Position numbers and translations under genes: made by a program
NCBI GenBank assembly: GCA_951230915.1
Contig: OX579635.1
Coordinates: 8,618,001 to 8,682,000, forward strand
Reading direction: 5' to 3'
DNA from: Antitrichia curtipendula
Taxonomy: Eukaryota; Streptophyta; Bryopsida; Hypnales; Leucodontaceae
DNA: 64,000 nucleotides
In this document: one piece after another, positions 50,968 to 60,421 of the stretch
Numbering within the stretch: position 1 is the stretch's first letter
How the letters are laid out: each line of letters begins with the position of its first letter
The notes under the pieces: model-generated
Seen by the model: only the letters and a program-made list of their open reading frames with translations
Told to the model about the DNA's origin: nothing
Databases searched by the model: none

Positions 50968-51997
50968 CTACCACAGCGTGTAGCCACCTTTTGCTTTGTA
51001 AACATAAGTAGCTCTTTGAGGCATAAAACATATCCTTTCTAACAACATCAACCTCAATAATATACCAAATTTCTTGTATTTTCTCCCATAAATCGCTTTT
51101 GCTAGTGGGTTTCCTCTCAAAACTTCTTATGCAACAATCTACATCATTCTAAAGGTGTTCTATAGGATTGAGGTCAAGGGATTGTGGTAGGTGCCAAATA
51201 ACCTTAAACTTTTGTGCAAGCAACCAATCTACAACATAATTTGTAGTATGTTTGGGGTTATTGTGATGCTAGAAAATGACACTCTCTTCCTCTAAACCTT
51301 GCATGTGTATAGTCTCCATAAATTCTATCTCCAAAATCTCTTGATACACATATCTATCCATCTTCCCTTCAATCAAATGAAGCTTACCAACTCCTTCCCA
51401 ACTCCTTCCCAACTCATACAACCTCAAACCATTATACTTCTTTCCCCATGCTCAACTGTACATTACACATGTTGGTCTAAGAGACCCTCTTCACTTTTTT
51501 TCCAACAATATTGTCATCCATCTAAGCCCAAAAGGTTAAATTTTGACTCATCAAAAAAGATGACAAAACTCCAATCTTTCCTAGTGAAAGGATTGCACTT
51601 CTTTGCTTATTGAAAACAACACACACGATGCCATTTTGTCAAAAGTGGCGTTTTGACCTTCACATGTGCTTGCAAGCCTTGTCTTTGAGGACTCCTTCTA
51701 ACCGTATCATCACTTAATTGCATGCCCTTAGACCTTAATCCTCTTCTTATTGTTGCAAAGGCACTAGTATTTTGATTGTTTAACTTCTTTACAATGTCAC
51801 AATCGTCGTGCTCATTGAGAATTTGAGGTCTACCAGATGAAGTCTTTTAAACTCCCTCTCTTACCAAATCTTTGTACTATATCACTGCAAGTACTTTAAG
51901 GAATGCCAAAAATTGCTAAAATTTCACCATAAGAGTTGCCTTACTTGTGCATCTCAAGAACTGCCTTTCTCTTAGTTTCACATCTCCTAGGAGTCAT
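50968..51997 (-). pseudogene. Decayed Tc1/mariner DD34E transposase
   Basis: The minus strand encodes a Tc1-type transposase of about 343 codons, the usual length. The start is MTPRRCETKRKAVLEMHK (ATG at 51,997). A helix-turn-helix part reads GNSYGEILAIFGIP and IVQRFGKRGSLK, followed by a GRPQ motif like the GRPR AT-hook. The catalytic region has FDESKFNLLGLDG (first Asp), HHNNPKHT (second Asp changed to His) and PQSLDLNPIEHL (Glu), with exactly 34 residues between the second and third positions: DD34E. The end reads YKAKGGYTLW then stop. In-frame stops lie at former Gln, Arg and Trp codons (for example F-TAG-HHNN and DG-TGA-QY), so it is inactive. The DNA outside shows one matching terminal repeat. 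Such Tc1 transposases are uncommon in plants. Confidence 0.85.
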
Positions 51998-52283
51998 AGT
52001 AAATCACTTGGAACCTCTCTAAAATGCTAAATTTTTTTATTACAAGAAAGCTTCGAAATAATACTTGCACTAAGAAGACAGTGTTGTGTACATCTTGTGT
52101 GCGTATTAAGTTGTACACACCACTTCAAAATATTTCATAATGTAGATCTTCCAAATGGCTAAGTGCGAGAGAAATGATATTAATTATATGCCATGTGGTT
52201 TTCTTCATAAATGCAGTCAAAAAAATCTTTAACAACTTTAGTTTTCAACCACTGCTTGAGCTATTTTGGGAATACACCTTGCT

Positions 52284-52310
52284 TTCCGAATACTTCTGGT
52301 GACCACTGTA
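52284..52310 (-). mobile_element. Outer terminal inverted repeat of the Tc1-like element
   Basis: Reverse complemented, this end begins TACAGTGGTCACCAGAAGTA, the classical Tc1 terminus (CAGTGGTCxCCAxAAGTA) next to a TA dinucleotide at 52,309-52,310. It lies about 310 bases beyond the transposase start codon. The matching repeat on the other side (expected left of 50,968) was not found, so that end is lost or too diverged. Confidence 0.6.
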
Positions 52311-52489
52311 GCTAAATGAAAAATAGAGCTATATAAGTTCTACCTAAAGAAGTGTTTTGCTATTATGAAGTTGTTAAAGAGATTCAATACATGGTTATAC
52401 GAATGTGATATAAAAGGGGATATAATGTATCTTTTACATGTAAAACAAACAAATAATGTGATCATTTTAGTGCCTTCTCATTGTGACCA

Positions 52490-53345
52490 TTTAATCCCTG
52501 AAGGACCAAGGCCATTTTTCTATCAAAAACCTCTCAAACCTGCCATTTCTATTGCATTCACCTAAAAAACAAAAAAATTATCATTTAAGAATCTAACCAT
52601 ATGATCTTGTACTTTATTTGTTTGAGATCATGTGGTAAAAATTTCATGAAGTTTGACCATATAGATTGGAAGATATTAGCATTCAAATTTAGAAAAAAAT
52701 AATATAAAATTGAACACTGACTTGCAATTTCAGATGACTTTGACTACCACTTGTGAATTTTTTTTGCACTATGGACTTTGAATTTAAAAAAATCGTGTTG
52801 GAGAATTGAGTTGAAAGAATAGGAATTTTTAAAGAATTTACAAGCTTGATTTTATTTATTTTTAAATTGTTAAGTAGAAGTAGGTCCAAGATTGAAACAA
52901 ACACTAAATTGTTAATAGCTCTAAGATGGGATTGAAACACAATAATTCCAATGGTGAGATTGTTCTAGCAAGCAAAGATTGTGACAATTGCATTCAAAAA
53001 TGAATCTTATAAGGGTTTTTTTTAAGAAAATGCTTAGATTGCCTAAAAAACAAGATTGTCCATAACTTTCTTATGACCAATCCAAATGGAATGAATCAAA
53101 GCTTTACATGTAGACAAAAACATGATCTATAAGAAGAAAAAAATTAAAATTTAATTTCAATTTTTTGTGGATTTCTTTTTCTACCTGGTGATGTAAGAAT
53201 TTTGTTTAGAATGGTATAACTTTTATTCCTAGACACCGTTTGAAATAAAAATTATACTCCCATGAAGCTAAGAAGTTTCTTTAATCTAAACTTTTTAAAT
53301 ATCCCCTAAAGGACCATTGTTCATTCGGACACAAATTGGATTTTG
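52490..53345 (+). repeat. Copy of the TTAACCCCTAAAGGACC repeat family
   Basis: It starts TTTAATCCCTGAAGGACCAA, passes CCTGCCATTTCTATTGCATT, ATCTAACCATATGATCTT and GGTGAGATTGTTCTAGCAAG, and ends around 53,310 with ATCCCCTAAAGGACC. Same order as the copy at 45,142-46,100. Confidence 0.75.
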
Positions 53346-53439
53346 GGCAGGTACCTACCAATGACGCTAGTATGTGAGTCCAGAAATGCGAGCCTATGAG
53401 CCTTAAGCCTAGATTTAAGTAGTTTTTTTTACAACTATT

Positions 53440-53612
53440 AAAGGTGCTTGTAACATATATACCTATAAGATAAGTATCCTATTAAAATGGAAGGTGCTTA
53501 TAACATAGGTACCTATGACATAGACACCTATAATATAAATATCCTATAACCATGGAAGGTGCTTATAATAAAGGCACGTATAATATAAATAACTTATAAC
53601 TATGAAAGATAC
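53440..53612. repeat. Tandem repeat of a GGTGCTTATAACATAGGTACC-type unit
   Basis: AAGGTGCTTGTAACATATAT, AAGGTGCTTATAACATAGGT and AAGGTGCTTATAATAAAGGC begin three units of about 50-65 bases, each with internal ACCTATAA/TATAATATAAATATCC phrases. No coding role. Confidence 0.75.
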
Positions 53613-53614
53613 CT

Positions 53615-54557
53615 TTAACCCCTAAAGGACCAAACACCGTTTTTTGACAACATAGCGATTTTGGGCAGCTCACTATGACTGGAATTTTTCTTTTTTTTCT
53701 TTGAAATTCTCACATAAGATGTGCCCGAGGAGTAGCTTTAAGGTCCAACAATTTTCGTAACTTTTGACTACATGGTTAAAAAGTTATTGCATGATATGTC
53801 ATTTTCATTGTTCGGCGGGCAGCCGGGGCAGCAAAAAAAACTTCTTTAAAAATCACTTTTAAAGAAAACTAAAATTTGAAATTGGTTCTTTAGATTTATA
53901 TGTATGTGGGAGGCTTTGAATCATTCCATTCCGATCAATGAGTCAAAAGTTATGAGGATTCTTAGTTTGAGGGTAGTTATGGAATCTCTACTCTAAAATA
54001 AACTTTGAAGTCCTTTATTTAACTCGATTTTCAATATTTTTGAAAAAAAATAAAAACATTGGGTGTAGATTGTTTATTACAACATTACAATCGTTGGGAT
54101 TGGCATTTTTCAATTTCATAAATAAATTCTTGACAATTTAGTGCTTTAAATCATTCTCTACCTCTTCCTACTTACTATTTTTTTCCTATATGTTGTACAA
54201 TTCCAAATGATCTGAAAATTTTCAAGCATGTAGCCAACTTGCCTTGAAGAATAAATTCAAAGAGTAACCATCATTTTGGACATTTTTTCATAGAAATGTG
54301 ACCTTGTGGAGGGCAGCTGCCCGTTTTTTCGCAGGGACAAAAAAAGGATTTTTGTCAATTCAAACGCTATTATCTTGCAATCCACTTAGTGGAAAATTCT
54401 GAAATTTTTTCCACACCTTCTTAAACAAGTTTACTACAAGATCCTACGGCTACAAGTGTCCAAAAATGTTTTTTTTCTAAAATTTGGCACTAGTATTAGA
54501 AATGGCAGTTCTGGAGCGGTTTTGGTGAAAACATAGTCAAAAACCTTTAGGGGTTAA
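53615..54557. mobile_element. Complete copy of the repeat family with inverted ends, 943 bp
   Basis: It begins TTAACCCCTAAAGGACCAAA and ends CCTTTAGGGGTTAA, so the ends are inverted repeats of about 14 bases. The interior includes GGGCAGCTCACTATGACTGG, TGAAGTCCTTTATTTAACTC and GGTGAAAACATAGTCAAAAAC. No protein is encoded. TTAA at both tips may be part of the repeat or a target duplication. Confidence 0.65.
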
Positions 54558-54559
54558 TA

Positions 54560-55520
54560 TAGGAGCCTAGGCTCCTAGGCTCATGATCCTGGGTTCAATT
54601 GCTAGCAACCATGTATACCTACAGTCTCAATCTTTGTCATGATTTTTTGAAACTTTTTTGAAGATAGAGAAACTGATCATCTTTATGGAAATATAATTTT
54701 TTTTCAATTGGTGCCCATGAACAAAATTTATGCCCAAAATAAGTTCAAAATAGGAGAGCCGGGCAACAATTTATTTTTTCCATATATTATATCTTTGTCT
54801 ATATGGAAAGCTTTAATTCATTTCATTTGGATAAGTGATGATTGGACAATCTTGGGGTTATTGGGGTTAAATTGTGAAAGTTATGGACAATCTTGTTTTT
54901 TGAGCAATATAAGCATCTTCTTGAAAAAATAACTTGTAGGATTCATTTTTGAATGCATTTTTTAAAATTATAAATAAATAAAGTTACATATGATTTAGTT
55001 TGTTTGCTAGAACAATCTCACCATTGGGATTAGTGCGTTTTAATTCCACCTTAGAGATATTAATAATTTAAATTTTCCTTCAATTATACCTACTTCTACT
55101 TAACAATTTTCTTAAGAAATAAAATTAAGCTTAATCTTCCTATATTCTTAGCTCAATTTCCCACTATACAGATTTAAACCTCAAAATTTTGAAGTGAAAA
55201 AAATCTAAGTCAAGAAGGTTCAAAGTCAAATAATCTAGTCTTGCAATGTGCAAAAAAACTTGTTTTCTTCACTTAAACCCCTAAAGGACCAAACACCATT
55301 TTTTAGCAACACAGTGATTAGAGGCAGCTCCTAACAAAAGGAATTTTTTTTTCTTCAAAATTTTCACACAACAAGTGCCCAAGGAATTTTCCTAAACCTT
55401 TAAGGCCCAACAATTTTCATAACTTTTGACTACATAGTTAAAAAATTATTGTATAATATGTAATTTTCATTGGTCAGTAGGCAACTTAGAAAAATTCTTA
55501 AAAAATCACTTTTTTCAGAA
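54560..55520. repeat. Further family copies, reverse then forward orientation
   Basis: Positions 54,700-55,030 read as the reverse of the 45,142-46,100 unit (CAATTGGTGCCCATGAAC, then GCTAGAACAATCTCACCATT). TTAAACCCCTAAAGGACCAA at 55,273 begins another forward copy that stays similar to the 53,615 copy up to about 55,500 and is then cut off. Confidence 0.6.
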
Positions 55521-55934
55521 ATAACAAGTCGTGTGGGCCCCTGAGAATCACGTACAAAATCCTAGTTCTGTGGGCAGAAGAGGGTTTAGGATTTAGGCCT
55601 TGAGGCTAATCATATCTCATCACGCCTAAGTTGAAGCAGAATGATACTAAAACCGGATATCCTGCGTGCTTAACTGTCACTTTTTGGTTTGTCAAGTTAT
55701 ATGAAATAACCTAAACCACTTGTTTGTGCACCTTAGTAGACCAGGAAATGTGATCTCAATGCCCAAACTGGTTTAGTCTGATAACCATCTATACCTCCCG
55801 GCTCTCGACCAATAATCTAGTCTGTATCTCTCTTTCCGTCTTTTGCTCTTTTTCCACATGCTGCAGTACTAACACTGAGTTCTTATTGCAACTAATCTGG
55901 GTAGCTTCATCCTTGTCACGGTATATGAGAGATG

Positions 55935-55972
<38 letters not shown>

Positions 55973-56068
55973 TTCCTTGTAATTTCGACATGGCTATGCA
56001 CTTTACACTGCCACCAAAAAGAATGCTCAATGATTGGAATTCACAATCTCAAAAGAGGATTAGCTTTA
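55521..56068. other. Intergenic sequence with (TA)n microsatellite
   Basis: A TA repeat of about 16 units lies at 55,937-55,969. The overlapping short frames that cross it on both strands are artefacts of the repeat. No gene. Confidence 0.7.
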
Positions 56069-56330
56069 TTATTGTAACTGATCAGCAGGCTCCAGACTCT
56101 TGATCTCTGGCACAAGGTCCAGCAACTCATTCAACTCCCTTTCAGAGTCCAGCTTCGCGCGGTTGGTCTTGCCACCCACAACCAACCAAGTGCCATCTTG
56201 TAGTGCCCACACCTACGAGTGCGAAAGGTAGCTGATGATTGTGGTGAGCATGAGCCCCCCGAAGCCTGCGTACACAACGGGCACTCCGGGGTCGGACTTG
56301 AGCTCCAAACCCGTGCTGCCGATCAAATCC

Positions 56331-56704
56331 TCCACCACAATGCTCACCTGCATTGGTTGCATAGAGCAAAGTATAAGAATTACAAAATGTACTTGAAAAA
56401 CATCCTCACAAAACGTGCAACACAAATCCTTCACCACAATGCTCACCTAGGTTGGTTGAACAGAGCAAAGTACAAGAATACGTTTCGAATCTAAGAAACA
56501 TTCTCAAGGAACACGCAATACAAAACCTCCACCACAATGCTCACATAGGTTTGTTGCACAGAACAAAGTACAAGCATACGTTTCGCATCCATAAAACATT
56601 CTAAAGGCACGTGCACTACAAATTTTCCAACGTAATGCTCAAGGAGGTTGGTTGCACTCAACAAATGACAAGAATACGGTTCGTATTTAGAAAACGTTCA
56701 AAAC
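56331..56704. repeat. 98-bp tandem repeat spanning a CCS1 splice acceptor, four copies
   Basis: TCCACCACAATGCTCACCTG and its variants start units at 56,331, 56,430, 56,528 and 56,626 (period 98-99). Each continues with GGTTGGTTGCA, AGAGCAAAGTACAAGAATAC and AACATTCTC. The first copy overlaps the 5' edge of the last CCS1 exon, so on the minus strand each unit repeats part of the acceptor and exon start (GTGAGCATTGTGGTGGA). Confidence 0.88.
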
Positions 56705-57716
56705 GATCTCAGAATAGAAAACGACTGTCTTGACATCTCACATTTTGTACATTAAAGTATTATTTCTTAATATTTTTACTTACCTTGTCGACTTCGATGG
56801 CTTTGCTGGATCCGGGACGCCGAACCCCCACAAAATTCCCTTCCTGATCATAGAACACAACCGTTTGCAGGTCCCGAGCCAGAATCGAAATCCCCTTCCC
56901 CTACGTCGACCCTTCCTCCCCCAGCGGCAGAAATGTCCCGAACAGCTTGTTATCCCCTTTCTGCAAAGCTGCCATGGCCAAATTGTAAGGTTCGCTGCCG
57001 TCCACCCGGAGCTGCACAGCGGAGATTTCCCAATCTGTTTGGTACATCGTCACCACTCCGAACTGCAAGAGATCATTCACGCTGATCGTTTTGGAAGTCG
57101 CAAGCTCGTCTTCGGTAGTCACGATGGCTAGGTCGGAATGGAACTACCCTACCGAGCCATTCTCTCGGTAATTGATGTAGAACTTCTTCACTTCGACACG
57201 GGAGTCGAGGACTGTGGAGCATGGGGCAAGGATTCCTGATCCCAATGCGTCGTCGAGTCGGAAATCTAGACCTTGGGGGACCATCACTGTGCCCCAAAGA
57301 CTGCATGCAACACTCAGTGTTCCTCTTGCACAAATTCAACCCTTCAGTGCATTGGACTTGGGGCTAGGTCGCGACATTGCGGACTTACAATCAAAATCTG
57401 ATACTTTTCAAATCCATTTTTGGTACCGTATCTCGAACATACGATCTTCATGATGAGGTTGTCTTCGGCTTTCCTTCAAGTTCTTAGCCGTTGAATTCTA
57501 AATATACTAAACGGTTAATCAGTGTTTGAGGCCTCCAAATTCAATAACGTTTTGAGGGAAAGTCTGTGCGCTTGAATCTCATTAGTTGCATATCGTCTAC
57601 ATCAGGTTCTACACTGAAAATGTAAATGTAGTTCTAAGGGCTAGCACTATTGCCCATTCTACTCATCCTCTCACCCATTGAAACTATACCACTTAAGCTT
57701 CAAAACTCTCAATTCG

Positions 57717-58056
57717 CACTATGATTATTTTACATACAATTGGGATTGCTGGGATTGCTGGTGATTTACTTGGGGTTGCTGGTGATACAAACAAAGATTA
57801 GGGATCCTAACTGCAATTGTGCATTGGCTCTACGACTAATGCACAGAGAATTGGGGTTAATTCACATAAAATTGTGATTTTAGCTTACCTGCCATAATTA
57901 GGAGAAGCGCAGCGTGAATGTCGATGGGAGCAAGCCGCCCGGGGAGCCCTTTGAAAGCGTACAAAGCGTCGCCTCGTGCGAATACTTGGTAGGATTTGCA
58001 CTATGATTATTTCACATACAATCAGCGAGCATCACCAACAACCCCAAGTAAATCAG
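57717..58056. repeat. Direct and inverted duplicated segments inside the CCS1 pseudogene
   Basis: CACTATGATTATTTTACATA at 57,717 recurs directly near 58,000 (CACTATGATTATTTCACATA). Beside it, GATTTACTTGGGGTTGCTGG at 57,762 is the inverse of exon sequence at about 58,030-58,050. Together they bracket the place where the middle of the gene is missing, as at a rearrangement breakpoint. Confidence 0.8.
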
Positions 58057-58643
58057 CGAAGTGTACACATGATCTAACCCTAATTCCAAAACCCACTGCC
58101 ACGAGAGGAATCCCAGCACGGGATTTGAGTTGGGGAAATTCTCGAAGTACCAAGAGGGTCGCTCGCCTTGAGTGATCACGGTCCCACCGCGGACAACCCA
58201 GCTATGGCACAAAGCTCCCCGATGGCCAGCGGGAGAGATGCCAATTAACGCACCAATAGGCAAAAGTATCGCTGGAGCGTGCGGTCGGACGACACTTCCA
58301 CTCTCGCAACATCCTCTTTCACCTTCCTAAATTTCGGCAATTCTAAGTCAATCCTATTTTCCTCTACGACTTCCGGAGCTCTGAATTATGTGGTGGGGCG
58401 AGTGACAGGGGAAGGCGAGGCGATGGATTCCCGCTTGGCTGCTGCAACGATGGCTATTGATGCTCTCTTCTTCCTTCCTTCACCAACGAAGTGCAACAAT
58501 CGCCCTTCAAATTTCGGTCCAAATACACATCTACATTGGCTGTAGTGGAATTTTTTTGCCCTGAACAATGACAAATTCACCGCGGTAGTCGTGTGAAATC
58601 CGATGTGCCTGCATTGAGCCTGCATAAAAAGCAAATTGGCCAT

Positions 58644-58837
58644 CGCTAGTTCCGCTTCCCGTGCTCACAATTCTGCAACCCGAACACCAAAGTTAACAGC
58701 TTACTCCATTCCAGCCTTGTTCCCCGCGTTCCCTTATCCAGGCGTTCCCCGCTGGAAACGCCGATGTTCCCAATGTTGGGAGCATCAGTGTTTCCAGCGG
58801 GGCCCATAAAAATTTGAAATTATTTATATATTTATAT
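58644..58837. other. 5' flank of the CCS1 pseudogene
   Basis: Moderately GC-rich; contains the palindromic phrase CGTTCCCCGCTGGAAACGCC and a second CCAGCGGGG at 58,795, possibly a tiny inverted repeat. No gene. Confidence 0.4.
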
Positions 58838-59556
58838 ATACGTAAAAATAAAATTTGAAGTCTTTTATCTTACTCAATTTTCAATATTTGTGGAAAAAAA
58901 TAAAATCATAGGATGTAGATTGTTTATTAAAACATTTCAACCATTGGGATTGACATTTTTCAATTTCATAACTAAATTCTTAATATTTTGAATCATTCTC
59001 TACTACTTTCTACTTACTATTTTTTTTCTATATGTTGTACAATTCCAAATGATCTCAAAATTTTTAAGCATGTAGACAACTTGTTTTGAAGAATGAATCC
59101 AAAGAGTAACCACCATTTTGGACATTTTTCATACAAATGTAACCTTGTGAAGTGCAATTGCCCGTTTTTTTCAAGGACAAAAAAAGGATTTTTGCTACTT
59201 CAAATGCTAATATCTTGCAATCTACATGGTGGAAACTTCTGACATTTTTTCCACATCTTCTCAAACCAACATACTACAAGATCCTATAATGTGGTACTTG
59301 TACTAGAAATGACAGTTTTGGAGCATTTTTGAAGAAGATATAGTCTTTGACCTTTAGGAGTTAAATGCAGATTTCTTGCAATCTGTGCAGTCAAAATTTC
59401 TAAAATTTATTCTATTCTCATACTAGTTAGGTGTAAGGTTCTATGGTTAGATATTAAAAAAATAATAATTTTCAATTTTTTTAACTCTTACAATAGAAAT
59501 GGCAGTTTTGAGTGTTTTTTGGCAAGAAAAAGGCCTTGGTCCTTTAGGGGTTAAAA
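58838..59556. repeat. Copies of the TTAACCCCTAAAGGACC repeat family
   Basis: Positions 58,838-59,360 align by eye with 53,990-54,557 (TTTGAAGTCTTTTATCTTAC, ATCATAGGATGTAGATTG, CTACAAGATCCTA, ending CTTTAGGAGTTAAAT). Positions 59,360-59,556 are the reverse of the unit beginning at 45,142 and end GGTCCTTTAGGGGTTAAA. Confidence 0.75.
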
Positions 59557-60421
59557 AAAATACTGTAGCCATTTTTGGATGCATATTATGAACATTAGAG
59601 ATGAACTTTCCAATTTATGTGGTTATTGGTAGCACTTATGGTCTTTAAAATAGATCACTATAAAAATCCATGACAAATTCATAATTTGTCAAAAATATAA
59701 TTAGTATTAGTATTGCATTATCTCATAATTGCTATTGTTTGAAGAAAAATTATTTTTCTTTCACCATATCATAATTATAGTTACAGTTGGGTAGATCACC
59801 TTAATAATACTAATCACCTTAATAATACTAATCACCTTAATATTGATATACTTCTTTTGAACGCTTTTAGGTGTGTTGTCTTACCACAAGAGATGAGTTG
59901 AGCCTTGTGAAAAAAATGACATGGCATTAAAAAAAGTGCAAGTAATGATAACCGGTTTCGTTATGTGGATGAGACGTGACGGATGATAAAGACAGACGCA
60001 TTTCCTTCCCTTCCGCAACTCTCGCTCGAGCTGGGACTCTTGGAGAGTTGGGTGAACTGCAGCTGGAGTGGGGAGAAGATTGTATTTTAGGGTTTGAGCA
60101 GAGTTTTTGAGCTTCCGTTGTTTGATTGTATGTCAGGGTTTGAAAGTTTTTTGTTGCAGGAAAGGGGTTCTATGCCGCTCAACTCCCTCGCAGAGCTTCA
60201 TCAGTTTTTTGCACTTAAACCGCAGAGAAAAATATTTTCCTCGTCCCGCATCGTCACATCATCATCTTGGTGTTCTCTCGAGAGTTGAGGTGGACTGTAA
60301 GCATGGGAAGGTCGCCATCGCCATTCTTGTGAGGTTCCTCGTGTATTTTTGTTTGTGCAGGGAAGAAGGGCGCAGGCAAAAAATAAAAGTAGTTCTTGAG
60401 GTTTAGGGTTTGTTTTTCGAG
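59557..60421 (+). promoter_or_regulatory. Upstream and 5' untranslated region of SF3A1
   Basis: AT-rich sequence up to about 59,940, with an 18-bp unit (ACCTTAATAATACTAATC) repeated about three times at 59,805-59,850. Composition then shifts to moderate GC (CTTCCCTTCCGCAACTCTCG near 60,010), as expected near a plant promoter and transcript start. Sequence with TTTAGGGTTT phrases at 60,087 and 60,401 leads to the start codon. The transcription start and any 5' UTR intron cannot be fixed by eye. Confidence 0.4.

Larger units (their letters stand above)
56069..58643 (-). pseudogene. CCS1: CCS1 (ResB-type cytochrome c synthesis protein) pseudogene
   Basis: In plants CCS1 is a nuclear-encoded thylakoid protein acting with CCSA to attach heme to plastid c-type cytochromes. 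Four exon-like parts are seen on the minus strand. Part 1, 58,643 to about 58,012, holds the N-terminus, LASLPLAIGEL, SWYFENFPNSNPVLGFLSW and LGLDHVYTSLIYLGL. Part 2, up to 57,899, has ALYAFKGLPGRLAPIDIH and ends ATGGCAG|GTAAGC. Part 3, 57,322-56,784, has VMVPQGLDF, FHSDLAIV, KTISVNDLLQFG, GTFLPLGE and ARDLQTVVFYDQEG. Part 4, 56,347-56,069, has GSTGLELKSDPGVPVVYAGF, TIISYLSHS and VVGGKTNRAK. Defects: in-frame stops at 58,386, 58,246, 57,144, 56,901 and 56,213 (the last three are TAG, at least two of them where Gln is expected), a 1-base loss near 58,185, and a missing middle block between parts 1 and 2. A working copy presumably exists elsewhere. Confidence 0.88.

Noticed and set aside
55789..56077. 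Frames with repeated Ile-Tyr around 55,940
   Set aside because: Caused by the (TA)n microsatellite.
56069..58643. CCS1 rescued by U-to-C RNA editing of its TAG codons
   Set aside because: Such editing is known in organelles of some non-seed plants, not in nuclear transcripts, and it cannot repair the frameshift and missing block seen here.
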